Shown piece by piece: positions 44,117 to 53,657 of a stretch of DNA of 64,000 bases. The notes beneath the pieces are model-generated. The model ran no database searches. It worked only from the letters and a program-made list of their open reading frames with translations, and was not told the DNA's origin. The position numbers and the translations under genes are program-made. Position 1 is the first letter of the stretch. Each line of letters opens with the position of its first letter. Origin of the DNA: Flavobacteriales bacterium 33_180_T64 (lineage in GTDB: Bacteria; Bacteroidota; Bacteroidia; Flavobacteriales; Flavobacteriaceae); NCBI GenBank assembly GCA_002162685.1, contig MAAQ01000017.1, positions 62,001 through 126,000 on the forward strand, read 5' to 3'.

Positions 44117-45596
44117 TTTTTCTCAACCTGTACGCCAATCTTCAAAAGGGATTATTATCATTTTCGGATTTAAAACGTTTAGATTTTTTAAAAAATTCTT
44201 TGTTCTTTTTATTGCTTTTGGCTTATCGTTAACTAAAAAAAAATCCTTTCTAAATTTAACGCCAACAACAATTCTATTAATTATAATTGGTGTTTTAGTA
44301 ATTATTTTAGTCATTGCTATTTTAAAGTATCTCAACTTTAAATTTCATCTTAGTAAAGATGATTTTCATTTAGCAACAGGAATCCTGAATAAGGATAATA
44401 CAATTATTCCTAAGTCAAAAATCCAAAATGTTTATATAAAACAAAACTTCCTGCAACAACTTATAAATGTAGTGTCGCTTAACATAGAAACGGCAGGAGA
44501 TAACAAATCGGAAATAGAAATTAGTGCTTTAGATAAAGTAACAGCTTTACAACTTAAAGAAGAATTATTTAATAAAAGTCATACAGATAATGGCAAAGTT
44601 GATGCTATTGAGGAGAAAAATGTGTTTTTCCAGGTCTCTCCTAAACGATTAATATTGGAAGGTATTTCTCAAAATCATCTAAAGAGTTTTGCAATTATTG
44701 CATCTTTTACTTTTGGCTTGTATTATGAATTTAAAGAGTATCTAAAAGAATTTAGATTAAGAGAACGAATCGAAAGTGTTGTTGATCTTAATAATGAAAG
44801 CCTTTTTAATATAATAGTTATTAATTTGATAGTAGTTGTTTTTGGGTTATTATTTTCTCTGCTTTTTTCAGTTATTAAAACCCTTGTTGCTAATTTTAAT
44901 CTAGAAGTTATAGAAAACCAAAAAACAATTGAAATAAATAAAGGCTTATTTAATAAAGTGTCTTTAAGTTTAACACCTAGTAGGATTCAAAACTTGGTTG
45001 TTAAAACCAATCGTATAAAGCAGTATTTTGGTTTGCATACGTTGTCTGTAAAACAAGCTATGGTAAATGTTAAGCAGCGCAAAAATTTTACAATTGTCGC
45101 CTTAGATAAACAACAAGTAGATTACTTGGCAAGTAAATTATTAGAAGGCTATGCTGGAGCTGTAAATAGATGCAAGCCACATTCATATTATAAACGAATT
45201 TTAGGACTACATATGTTTATACCAGCTATTATATTTAATGTTCTAGCATTTTTTATCTTCGGAAAAGATATGTGGTGGATTAATTTAATAGTGATTCCTT
45301 TGTCTGTATTGTATGTGTACTTTGGTTATAAAAAAGCATATTATAAAATCGATGATGCGTTTGTAACTATTGGAAGTGGTGTTATTGATACGACAATCAA
45401 TATTTTAGAAACCCATAAAATACAAGCGATAAAGTTAAAACAAACTATATTTCAAAAGCGAAGAGGAATAACATCTGTTATTATTTCAACAGCATCTAAA
45501 GCTGTTACAATTCCTTATATCAAAGAGAAAGAGGCAAAATCTATCTATGATTTCTTGCTATTTAAAGTAGAATCTAGTCAAAAGGATTGGATGTAA
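44103..45596 (+). CDS. bPH2 (DUF304) membrane protein, YdbT-like
   Basis: 497 residues, about six transmembrane helices in three pairs, each pair followed by a PH domain: KDDFHLATGILNKDNTIIPK, NKGLFNKVSLSLTPSRIQNL and DDAFVTIGSGVIDTTINILE. The repeated unit explains the length, roughly three times that of its partner. The YdbS/YdbT pair has been linked in Bacillus to resistance against sublancin-like or other antimicrobial agents, but I would not carry that over without evidence. Confidence 0.9.
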   Translation: MEIADFSQPVRQSSKGIIIIFGFKTFRFFKKFFVLFIAFGLSLTKKKSFLNLTPTTILLIIIGVLVIILVIAILKYLNFKFHLSKDDFHLATGILNKDNTIIPKSKIQNVYIKQNFLQQLINVVSLNIETAGDNKSEIEISALDKVTALQLKEELFNKSHTDNGKVDAIEEKNVFFQVSPKRLILEGISQNHLKSFAIIASFTFGLYYEFKEYLKEFRLRERIESVVDLNNESLFNIIVINLIVVVFGLLFSLLFSVIKTLVANFNLEVIENQKTIEINKGLFNKVSLSLTPSRIQNLVVKTNRIKQYFGLHTLSVKQAMVNVKQRKNFTIVALDKQQVDYLASKLLEGYAGAVNRCKPHSYYKRILGLHMFIPAIIFNVLAFFIFGKDMWWINLIVIPLSVLYVYFGYKKAYYKIDDAFVTIGSGVIDTTINILETHKIQAIKLKQTIFQKRRGITSVIISTASKAVTIPYIKEKEAKSIYDFLLFKVESSQKDWM

Positions 45597-45601
45597 AATT
45601 G

Positions 45602-45609
45602 TATTTTTG
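45602..45609 (+). promoter_or_regulatory. Possible promoter -7 box TATTTTTG
   Basis: TATTTTTG matches TAnnTTTG 21 bases before the ATG at 45631. No TTG at proper spacing. Confidence 0.4.
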
Positions 45610-45630
45610 TGTTTAGAAATATAAAAATAT

Positions 45631-46116
45631 ATGTTAGTCGATTTTAATACACTTCCTGAAGAATCTCGCGTTTGGATTTATCAAGCTAATAGATCATTTA
45701 CGGCATTAGAACTTTCAGAAATAAAAGCAAAACTAGATATTTTCATTGAAAACTGGACAGCTCACGGCAGCGATTTGCTATCTGGATACACTATTGAATA
45801 CAAGCGATTTATTGTTATAGCCTTAAATCAAAACTTGAATACTGCTACTGGTTGTAGCATTGATGCATCAGTGCATTTTATTCAGCAGTTAGAAAAAGAC
45901 TATAACGTAGATTTGATGGATAAAATGAATGTGTCTTATAAGCAAGGTGAATTCATTGCACATAAATCATTGTTAGACTTTAAGAAGATGGCAAAAGACA
46001 AAGCTGTTTCTAGAAAAACAATTGTATTTAATAATCTTGTCACTAATATTGCTGAGTTTAAAGAAAATTGGGAAGTCCCTGTAAGTGAGAGTTGGCATAG
46101 TAGGTTTGTTAAATAA
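45631..46116 (+). CDS. Conserved hypothetical protein (often mislabelled ABC transporter ATPase)
   Basis: 161 residues. No Walker A or ABC signature is visible, so the ATPase label used for relatives is unsupported. Notable conserved-looking stretches are RVWIYQANRSFTALELSEIK, FIENWTAHGSDLLSGY and TGCSIDASVHFIQQLEKDY, a pattern typical of a small soluble alpha/beta protein. Function unknown. It lies upstream of the PhzF gene by 30 bases. Confidence 0.8.
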   Translation: MLVDFNTLPEESRVWIYQANRSFTALELSEIKAKLDIFIENWTAHGSDLLSGYTIEYKRFIVIALNQNLNTATGCSIDASVHFIQQLEKDYNVDLMDKMNVSYKQGEFIAHKSLLDFKKMAKDKAVSRKTIVFNNLVTNIAEFKENWEVPVSESWHSRFVK

Positions 46117-46146
46117 AAAATTTGCCAACGATATGTTTACGTATAG

Positions 46147-46935
46147 ATGAAACTTGACTTATACCAAATAGACGCGTTTACTGATGAAGTTTTTGGAGGA
46201 AATCCAGCTTGTGTTGTACCGTTAAAAGAATGGCTAACAGATGATGTGTTATTCAATATTACAAAAGAAAATGCAGTAGCTGAAACAGCTTTCTTTATAG
46301 ATAAAGGTGATAAAATACATTTGAGATGGTTTACTCCAGAAATTGAAATGGATTTATGTGGACACGCAACACTAGCTGTGGCTCATTGTTTAAAAACGAT
46401 TTTAAACTATTCCAAAAATAAAATAGTATTTGAAACGCTAAGTGGAGATTTAACTGTTTTTATTAAAGGCGACTTCTATTCTTTAGATTTTCCTTCAAGA
46501 ATGCCAACAGTTTCTGAACTCCCAGAAATAATAAGTAAGTCACTAAATATCCAGCCGCAAGAAGTTTTTAAATCTAGAGACTATATTTTGGTATATGATA
46601 CTGAACAGGATATAATAAACATAAAAATTAATAGACAGTTTTTTGATCAAATAAACCTAGATCCTGGTGGCGTTATTGTAACAACAAAAGGTACTGATTG
46701 TGATTTTGTATCTAGATTTTTCACACCACAAGCTTCAATTTTGGAAGACCCAGTAACAGGTTCTGCACACTGTTCTCTAATCCCTTTTTGGTCTTCACGA
46801 TTATTAAAAAAAGTTTTATCTGCAAAACAAATCTCTAAAAGAGGAGGAGTGTTACACTGCGAAAACAAAGGTGATCGTGTGCTTATAAGCGGAACTGCTA
46901 AAACGTATTCTATTGGTCATTTGTGGACTAATTAG
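46147..46935 (+). CDS. PhzF family protein
   Basis: 262 residues of the diaminopimelate-epimerase-like fold. Visible: YQIDAFTDEVFGGNPACVV at the N-terminus, AVAETAFF with the catalytic Glu at about 46, MDLCGHATLA, and DPVTGSAHCSLIPFW near the C-terminus. PhzF isomerises an intermediate in phenazine synthesis, but no other phenazine genes are here, so this is probably a general isomerase of the family. Confidence 0.93.
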   Translation: MKLDLYQIDAFTDEVFGGNPACVVPLKEWLTDDVLFNITKENAVAETAFFIDKGDKIHLRWFTPEIEMDLCGHATLAVAHCLKTILNYSKNKIVFETLSGDLTVFIKGDFYSLDFPSRMPTVSELPEIISKSLNIQPQEVFKSRDYILVYDTEQDIINIKINRQFFDQINLDPGGVIVTTKGTDCDFVSRFFTPQASILEDPVTGSAHCSLIPFWSSRLLKKVLSAKQISKRGGVLHCENKGDRVLISGTAKTYSIGHLWTN

Positions 46936-46979
46936 TACAGCTTTCCTTTTCGCCATTTAATGCTATCTGATAATGTATT

Positions 46980-47339
46980 ATGGACAGAAAATGGATTTCG
47001 TTTTTCGTGGCATGTCATGATTATGGAAAAAACGGGTTTACAGAATTTGCGGTTATTGATAATACCTCTGGAAAGCAATGGAAAGAATATCCTATAAAAC
47101 GATTAACGGTCATTCAAGAAAAACAAATGAGTTTTCAGACAGATATGATATGGCAATATGCACAATATTTAAAAGATATTTATAATGAAAACGAGTTTAG
47201 TGACATAGCGATATATACAATTTCAAAAGTATCCTTAAATGGAAAGACGTCTCAAACGTTTATAGATCCAAAAATGAATCTTTTAGAATTAATCAATGTA
47301 GACGACGTTTATAATTTTGTTTTAGAATCAAAGCAATAG
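46980..47339 (+). CDS. Hypothetical soluble protein
   Basis: 119 residues, no signal peptide or membrane helix; alternating strand and helix (KWISFFVACHDYGKNGFTEF, SDIAIYTISKVSLNG). No recognised domain. Between phzF and the GH3 fusion, 120 bases before the latter. Weak alternatives exist for its start, but ATG at 46980 gives the longest frame. Confidence 0.65.
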   Translation: MDRKWISFFVACHDYGKNGFTEFAVIDNTSGKQWKEYPIKRLTVIQEKQMSFQTDMIWQYAQYLKDIYNENEFSDIAIYTISKVSLNGKTSQTFIDPKMNLLELINVDDVYNFVLESKQ

Positions 47340-47459
47340 TATAGTTATTAACTTTCTTCTTTATAAATCTATCTTAAAGTCTTTTATTCTTAGAACTAAA
47401 GCACTATTTTGGCATAGTTTTTAGTTCTATTTAAGAACAAATCAATAAGACCTTATTCT

Positions 47460-50414
47460 ATGCGCTATATATTGTCCCTCATTTTTATTATTACAGGAGC
47501 ACTGTCTATGCTTTCTCAAGATGCTAATCATCCATTAGCACACGAAAATATTGAAAAACAGCAAAAATGGGTTGATAGTGTTTACAATAACATGTCTTTA
47601 AAAGAAAAGGTTGGTCAATTGTTTATGGTGAGAGCATTTTCTAACAATAATAAAAGCAATGAAAATGAAATAGCTAAACTCATAAACAATAATCATATTG
47701 GAGGCTTAATTTTTTCGTCAGGAGGACCAGTTCGTCAAGCAAAACTTAACAACTTGTATCAGGCCATTTCAAAAACTCCTTTACTTATTGGTATGGATGC
47801 AGAATGGGGATTAAGTATGCGCTTAGATTCTACTTATGCTTTCCCTTGGAATATGACCCTTGGAGCTATAAAAGATAATAAACTTATTGAGCGTGCGGGT
47901 TTTCATATAGGCGAGCATTGTAAACGTATTGGTGTGCATTTTAATTTCGCACCTGTTGTCGATATTAATACAAATCCTAAAAACCCTATTATAGGTAATC
48001 GCTCATTTGGAGAAGATCGTGATAATGTGACAGAAAAGGCATCTGCATTTATGAAAGGTATGCAAGACGCAGGAGTTCTAGCAAATGCGAAACATTTTCC
48101 TGGTCATGGAGATACAGATAGTGATTCTCACAAAACATTGCCTACAATAACCTTTAATGAAAAACGTATCGACTCAATCGAGTTATACCCTTACCGTCAA
48201 CTTATTAAAGAAGGTCTGTCGAGTGTTATGGTAGCGCATTTAAACGTGCCAAGTTTAGAGCCTCGTACTGGGTTTCCTTCTTCATTGTCGAAGCATATTG
48301 TAACCGATATCTTAAAAGATTCGCTTGGTTTTAGAGGGCTTATTTTTACTGATGCATTAGAAATGAAAGGCGTGTCAAATTACAGTACACCTGGAGAGAT
48401 AGATTTAGCTGCTCTTCAAGCCGGAAATGATGTGTTATTAATTTCTGAAGATGTACCTAAAGCTATTGCTAAAATTATTGAAGCCTATGATGATAATGTT
48501 GTTTCAGAAGAACGTTTAGCGCATTCAGTAAAAAAGATTTTAATGGCTAAATATAAAGTAGGCCTAGATAATTACGAACCTATTGGAACATCAAGATTAG
48601 TTAAAGATTTAAATCGTTTAGAAGATGATTTACTTTATGAAGAATTGCTTGAAGACGCCTTTACTGTTCTTAAGAATAAATCTGAAATCTTACCACTAAG
48701 ACATCTAGAAACTAAAAAAATCGCTTATGTAGAACTTGGTGATGATACAGGGTCAACGTTTTATGACGAACTAAAAAAATACACTAAAATTCACAAAGTT
48801 AAAGCTGAAAGATTAGATGAGCTCATTTTAAAACTTCAAAACTACAATACAGTTATTATTGGTTTTCATAAAAAGAATGAAAATCCATGGCAAGATTATA
48901 AGTTTAAAGACAAAGAACTGGTTTGGTTATATGAAATTGCGAGAACTAATACAGTGGTTTTAGATGTGTTTGCTAGGCCTTACGCGCTTATCGATTTAAT
49001 TAGTATTGAAAACATAGAAGGTATTGTTATGAGTTATCAAAACAGTACAATTTCACAGCAAAAATCAGCACAGGCTATTTTTGGTTCTATTCCAGCTAAA
49101 GGTCATATTCCTGTATCTATTGGTGAGCATTTTAACGTTGGAGATGGTATTGCATATAATGCAATTCAGTCACTGAGTTATGGTTTGCCAGAACGTGTAG
49201 GAATGAGTTCGGAGAAAATGAATCGATTAGATTCTGTCGCACAATATGCTGTTGATCAAAAAATGACTCCTGGTATTCAATTATTAGTTGCTAGAAAAGG
49301 GAAAGTTATATATAATAAAAACTTTGGGAAGCATACGTATACAGGAAAAGAAAAGGTGAAGTTTGAAGATATTTATGATGTTGCATCCTTGACAAAAATT
49401 TTAGCGACACTTCCATTATTAATGGAACTTGAAGAAAAGAAAGCGATATCATTAAACACAAAATTATCCCGAATACTTCCCGAATATTTAGAATCTAACA
49501 AAAAGAATGTTACTATTAAACAAATGTTATCGCATTATGCTCAGCTAAGACCATGGGTTCCATTTTATGTTGCAACTTTAGATTCGGTAACTAAAAAACC
49601 TGATCCTAAATATTACAGACGTTCTGCAACACCTCGTTTTAGTATTAAGGTAGCAGAACAAATGTATTTACGACATGATTATCCAGATTCTATTCAAAAG
49701 ATAATTGTAGAGACCGAATTACTCTCTACATTGCGTTACCGCTATAGTGATTTGCCATATTATATTTTGAAAAAATATATTGAAGGCTATTATGAAAAAC
49801 CATTAAATGAATTAGTACAAGAGCATTTTTACCAATCATTAGGAGCAAATTATACAACTTATAATCCGTCATCTAAATTTACAGATGCTAATATTATTCC
49901 TACTGAAATTGATGATTATTTTCGTCATCAAAAGATTCAGGGTTATGTTCATGATATGGGAGCAGCAATGCAAGATGGAGTAGGTGGTCACGCAGGTATT
50001 TTTAGTAATGCTAATGATGTAGCTAAAATTATGCAAATGTATCTTCAGAAAGGCTATTATGGTGGTAAGCGTTATTTAAAAACCGAAACCCTAACTAAGT
50101 TTAATACTTGTCATTATTGTCACAAAAATGTAAGGAGAGGTATTGGTTTCGACAAACCACAACTAGGCGACGAAGGACCAACATGTGGTTGTATCTCAAT
50201 GAGTAGTTTTGGACATTCAGGATTTACTGGCACCTATGCTTGGGCAGATCCAGAAGAAGAAATTGTTTACATATTCTTAGCAAATAGAACCTATCCTAAA
50301 GCAGGAAAAAATTTATTGTTAAAGGAAAATATAAGAACTGAAATTCAACGCTTAATTTATGAGGCTATCATTGATGATGATGCTGAAAGCGATCTAGCTG
50401 ATAATAAAAATTAG
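47460..50414 (+). CDS. Glycoside hydrolase family 3 / serine hydrolase (beta-lactamase fold) fusion protein
   Basis: 984 residues with a signal peptide (cleavage after MLSQD region, about residue 20). The N-terminal GH3 domain is NagZ-like: GMDAEWGLSMRLDSTYAFPW, NAKHFPGHGDTDSDSHKTLP (the His/Asp loop), and LIFTDALEMKGV (nucleophile Asp). A GH3 C-terminal-like domain follows. The last 400 residues are a class C beta-lactamase/DD-peptidase fold: SLTK (SxxK), YSDL (YxN-like) and HSGFTG (KTG-like). The domains point to coupled trimming of peptidoglycan or its muropeptides in the periplasm. Confidence 0.93.
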   Translation: MRYILSLIFIITGALSMLSQDANHPLAHENIEKQQKWVDSVYNNMSLKEKVGQLFMVRAFSNNNKSNENEIAKLINNNHIGGLIFSSGGPVRQAKLNNLYQAISKTPLLIGMDAEWGLSMRLDSTYAFPWNMTLGAIKDNKLIERAGFHIGEHCKRIGVHFNFAPVVDINTNPKNPIIGNRSFGEDRDNVTEKASAFMKGMQDAGVLANAKHFPGHGDTDSDSHKTLPTITFNEKRIDSIELYPYRQLIKEGLSSVMVAHLNVPSLEPRTGFPSSLSKHIVTDILKDSLGFRGLIFTDALEMKGVSNYSTPGEIDLAALQAGNDVLLISEDVPKAIAKIIEAYDDNVVSEERLAHSVKKILMAKYKVGLDNYEPIGTSRLVKDLNRLEDDLLYEELLEDAFTVLKNKSEILPLRHLETKKIAYVELGDDTGSTFYDELKKYTKIHKVKAERLDELILKLQNYNTVIIGFHKKNENPWQDYKFKDKELVWLYEIARTNTVVLDVFARPYALIDLISIENIEGIVMSYQNSTISQQKSAQAIFGSIPAKGHIPVSIGEHFNVGDGIAYNAIQSLSYGLPERVGMSSEKMNRLDSVAQYAVDQKMTPGIQLLVARKGKVIYNKNFGKHTYTGKEKVKFEDIYDVASLTKILATLPLLMELEEKKAISLNTKLSRILPEYLESNKKNVTIKQMLSHYAQLRPWVPFYVATLDSVTKKPDPKYYRRSATPRFSIKVAEQMYLRHDYPDSIQKIIVETELLSTLRYRYSDLPYYILKKYIEGYYEKPLNELVQEHFYQSLGANYTTYNPSSKFTDANIIPTEIDDYFRHQKIQGYVHDMGAAMQDGVGGHAGIFSNANDVAKIMQMYLQKGYYGGKRYLKTETLTKFNTCHYCHKNVRRGIGFDKPQLGDEGPTCGCISMSSFGHSGFTGTYAWADPEEEIVYIFLANRTYPKAGKNLLLKENIRTEIQRLIYEAIIDDDAESDLADNKN

Positions 50415-50425
50415 AACATTAAAAC

Positions 50426-51562
50426 ATGAGAATAGGAATTGTTTGTTACCCAACTTTTGGTGGTAGTGGAGTTGTTGCCACAGAGCTAGGATTAGAATTA
50501 TCTAAACGTGGTCACGAAATTCATTTTATTACTTACAGTCAGCCTGTTCGACTAGAATTATTGAGTCATAATGTGCATTATCATGAAGTTAATGTGCCAG
50601 AATACCCACTGTTTCATTATCAACCATATGAGTTAGCACTTTCGAGTAAATTGGTTGACATGGTAAAACTTCATAAGCTTGAAATTTTGCATGTACACTA
50701 CGCAATTCCACATGCATATGCAGCATATATGGCTAAAAAAATGTTACAAGAAAATGGTATTTACGTGCCAATTGTAACGACGCTTCATGGAACCGATATT
50801 ACGTTAGTAGGGAGTCATCCATTTTATAAACCAGCTGTAACTTTTAGTATTAATAAATCTGACGCTGTGACTTCTGTCTCGCAAAGTTTAAAAGATGATA
50901 CTTTACGTTTGTTTGATATTAAAAAAGATATTAATGTAGTTCCAAATTTTATAGATTTAGAAAAATACACACCAAAATTCACAGATTGTCAACGAGTTAT
51001 GATGGCTACAGATGAAGAGAAAATCATAACACATATTAGTAATTTTAGAGAAGTGAAACAGATTCCTGATGTGATTAATGTGTTTTATAAAATACAGCAA
51101 GACATTCCAGCAAAACTTATGATGGTTGGTGAAGGCCCAGAGCGTAAACCTGCAGAGCAGTTATGTAAAGAGTTAGGGATTAGTGATAAAGTTGTATTCT
51201 TTGGAAATAGTAATGAGATAGATAAAATCCTATGTTTTAGTGATTTGTTTTTGTTACCATCACTAACTGAAAGTTTTGGATTATCTGCTTTAGAGGCTAT
51301 GGCGTCTGGAGTTCCTGTGATTTCAAGTAATACAGGAGGAATCCCGGAGGTTAATGTTCATGGAGTTTCTGGGTTTTTAAGTGCAATTAATGATGTAGAC
51401 GATATGTCTAAAAACGCACTTTATATTTTAAAAGACGAAGACCGTTTAAAGAAATTTAAAGCGAACGCAAAAGAGGTCTCTAGACGATTTGATATTCATG
51501 AAATTGTGCCTCAATATGAAGCCATTTACGAGGATACTTTGAAGAAGTGTATGGTATTATAA
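50426..51562 (+). CDS. bshA: N-acetyl-alpha-D-glucosaminyl L-malate synthase
   Basis: BshA, a GT4 retaining glycosyltransferase, joins GlcNAc from UDP-GlcNAc to L-malate, the first step of bacillithiol synthesis. The 378 residues include GIVCYPTFGGSGVVATELGL at the N-terminus, HVHYAIPHAYAAYMAKKML, HGTDITLVG, and ESFGLSALEAMASGVPVIS with the GT4 E-x7-E. It follows the GH3 fusion by 11 bases. bshB and bshC are not in the window. Confidence 0.95.
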   Translation: MRIGIVCYPTFGGSGVVATELGLELSKRGHEIHFITYSQPVRLELLSHNVHYHEVNVPEYPLFHYQPYELALSSKLVDMVKLHKLEILHVHYAIPHAYAAYMAKKMLQENGIYVPIVTTLHGTDITLVGSHPFYKPAVTFSINKSDAVTSVSQSLKDDTLRLFDIKKDINVVPNFIDLEKYTPKFTDCQRVMMATDEEKIITHISNFREVKQIPDVINVFYKIQQDIPAKLMMVGEGPERKPAEQLCKELGISDKVVFFGNSNEIDKILCFSDLFLLPSLTESFGLSALEAMASGVPVISSNTGGIPEVNVHGVSGFLSAINDVDDMSKNALYILKDEDRLKKFKANAKEVSRRFDIHEIVPQYEAIYEDTLKKCMVL

Positions 51563-51575
51563 ATTTTAGATGAAA

Positions 51576-51606
51576 GAGAGAAAGACAATTATATTTCTCC
51601 CGTTTT
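51576..51606. terminator. Possible bidirectional terminator between bshA and the DUF1853 gene
   Basis: GAGAGAAA and TTTCTCCC flank about ten AT-rich bases, with a T run after it on the plus strand, in the 52-base gap between convergent genes. The stem is short (about six pairs). Confidence 0.4.
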
Positions 51607-51614
51607 TAAGATAC

Positions 51615-52427
51615 TTACCACCAAACCAAAAAAACTTTAGCTAAGTTTTTGTCTTCATCTTTCAACCAAAACAAGGGGGATTGTGCATTGTCTAAATATA
51701 CTAGTGATTCTTTTTTAAAACTGTTGTAATCTAACCACTCAACTATATTATGAGGTTTTAAAAACCAATCTAGTTTTGTTGGGATGTAAAATTGACAATA
51801 CTTAAAATATTCTAGTTGTTTTATGGTTATGTAAAATCCACAGATGCACTCTTTGTTTAAAACAGTAAAAACAATCGTTTTTTGATAAGGGATAAACAAT
51901 TGTGCCTTAAATAAAACACGTTGTTCAAAATTTAGAGATTTAAATTCAAATTTTTTGAGAGTCGATTGACTTTCTGAAGAGTAGAGCAGTGGCAATTGTC
52001 TGTCTTTGAGTTTACTTAGTTTCTCTACGAGGCTGTCTTTCCGGTTTGGACCAATCCATTTCTCAATTTCAGAGTCTCCTATAGTAGGATTATAGAGATA
52101 AAATTTATAAACAATCTCTAAGTGAATTGGTTGTTTGTTTATCGTAATTAAAGCATCTAATTCTCCTAAAGTTTGTTTGTCTTTTTGGATTTGGATGTTT
52201 TCAGCAAGGAGCTTGATGGCTTCACAAGTTTCAATCTGATTAAACACAAACTGCTCTGCCAATTGCCCTAAACGTAATTTTCGTTCCAATTTCCGAAGAA
52301 AAATAGGATGAGAGGTTAAAGGAATATCTAATTGCTTAAAGTTAAAAATAACTGCGCCTTTCCAAAGCAAATGCGTGTTGCAATACGCTAGATAAAGGTC
52401 TTGAAGATGTTGCGGACTTAAGTGCAT
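51615..52427 (-). CDS. DUF1853 family protein
   Basis: 270 residues matching DUF1853: LRLGQLAEQFVFNQIE, KQTLGELDALITINKQPIHL with the charged ELD...E pattern of a nuclease-like (PD-D/ExK) core, and KFYLYNP. The nuclease likeness (E, D, and E-x-V-x-K spacing) is my inference from the motif shape. It converges on bshA and is divergent from the helicase gene. Substrate unknown. Confidence 0.85.
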   Translation of the reverse strand: MHLSPQHLQDLYLAYCNTHLLWKGAVIFNFKQLDIPLTSHPIFLRKLERKLRLGQLAEQFVFNQIETCEAIKLLAENIQIQKDKQTLGELDALITINKQPIHLEIVYKFYLYNPTIGDSEIEKWIGPNRKDSLVEKLSKLKDRQLPLLYSSESQSTLKKFEFKSLNFEQRVLFKAQLFIPYQKTIVFTVLNKECICGFYITIKQLEYFKYCQFYIPTKLDWFLKPHNIVEWLDYNSFKKESLVYLDNAQSPLFWLKDEDKNLAKVFLVWW

Positions 52428-52455
52428 ATAGCATCGAAATTACGAATAATAACAA

Positions 52456-52463
52456 TACCTTTG
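52456..52463 (+). promoter_or_regulatory. Promoter -7 box TACCTTTG for the first DEAD-box helicase
   Basis: TACCTTTG matches TAnnTTTG, 19 bases before the ATG at 52483. No TTG at the expected upstream spacing. Confidence 0.5.
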
Positions 52464-52482
52464 CAACCAATTACAATTGATT

Positions 52483-53604
52483 ATGGATACAACATTTTTT
52501 GACTTAGGTATTTCAAAACCTCTAATTAAAGGTTTGAACGAGCTCAACATAAAAAGACCAACGCAAATTCAAGAAGAAGCAATACCTGTATTATTAAAAA
52601 ATGATGCAGATTTCATTGGATTAGCTCAAACAGGAACAGGGAAAACTGCAGCTTATGGTTTGCCAATACTAGAGCGTATAAACCCTAAAAAGAATCATGT
52701 ACAAGTCTTAATTTTAGCACCAACAAGAGAATTGGTGCAACAAATTCAAAAGCAATTATTTAAGTTTACGAAGTATAGTACTGATAAGATTTTTGCTGAA
52801 GGTGTTTATGGAGGAGAAAAAATGGATATCCAGATTAAACGTTTACAACGTACAACACATATCATTGTAGCGACACCAGGACGTTTATTAGACTTTATAG
52901 AGCGTGGTGATGTCAATATTAAACAAATTAAAACTTTAGTTCTAGATGAAGCCGATGAGATGTTAAGCATGGGTTTTAAGCAAGATTTAAATAAAATATT
53001 AAAATACACTACAGGAACGAGACATACATGGTTGTTTTCTGCGACAATGCCTGAAGAAATTCAAAAAATTATTAAAACGTATATGTCTGCTGATGCTGTT
53101 CGTGTTGAAATTGATAAAAATAGTTTGGTAAACGCAAATATTTCCCATCATTATATTGTGACATCTATTAAAGAAAAAGCAAATATTATTACACGTTTGC
53201 TAGATAAATATGATGCGGATAGAGGTATTATTTTTTGTAGAACAAAAGCAGGAACAAATCAATTGACAGAGACACTAAAAACCGAAGGTTTTTCTGTAGA
53301 TGCTCTTCAAGGTGATATGCAACAAAAAGAACGCGATAAGGTAATGCGTGCGTTTAAAAATGGATCTTTACAATTTTTGGTATCTACAGATGTATCTGCT
53401 AGAGGGATTGACGTCAATAACTTAGCTTTTATAATTCATCACCAATTACCAGATCAACTAGAATATTATACACATAGAAGTGGAAGAACAGCAAGAGCTG
53501 GGAAAACAGGAGAATCTATTGCGCTTATTATTTCGGGCGAAGAGCAAGATATTCAAAAAGTACAGAAAGACTTAGATATTAAATTTAAGCAAATGACACT
53601 TTAA
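52483..53604 (+). CDS. DEAD-box RNA helicase (minimal form)
   Basis: 373 residues from the ATG at 52483 (a TTG two codons upstream is possible). The two RecA domains have RPTQIQEEAIP (Q motif), AQTGTGKTAA (I), PTRELVQQ (Ia), ATPGRLLD, VLDEADEMLS (II), FSATMP (III), STDVSARGIDV (V) and YTHRSGRTARAGKTG (VI). No C-terminal extension follows, so RNA specificity must come from the core or a partner. Local unwinding of RNA in ribosome assembly or cold response is the usual role. Confidence 0.95.
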   Translation: MDTTFFDLGISKPLIKGLNELNIKRPTQIQEEAIPVLLKNDADFIGLAQTGTGKTAAYGLPILERINPKKNHVQVLILAPTRELVQQIQKQLFKFTKYSTDKIFAEGVYGGEKMDIQIKRLQRTTHIIVATPGRLLDFIERGDVNIKQIKTLVLDEADEMLSMGFKQDLNKILKYTTGTRHTWLFSATMPEEIQKIIKTYMSADAVRVEIDKNSLVNANISHHYIVTSIKEKANIITRLLDKYDADRGIIFCRTKAGTNQLTETLKTEGFSVDALQGDMQQKERDKVMRAFKNGSLQFLVSTDVSARGIDVNNLAFIIHHQLPDQLEYYTHRSGRTARAGKTGESIALIISGEEQDIQKVQKDLDIKFKQMTL

Positions 53605-53657
53605 TAAAATAATTAAAATCTTATTTCAAAATTGCGTGTTTACTAATATAATTAGTC

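Noticed and set aside
45631-46116. ABC transporter ATPase identity
   Set aside because: No Walker A, signature or Walker B sequence is visible in the 161 residues.
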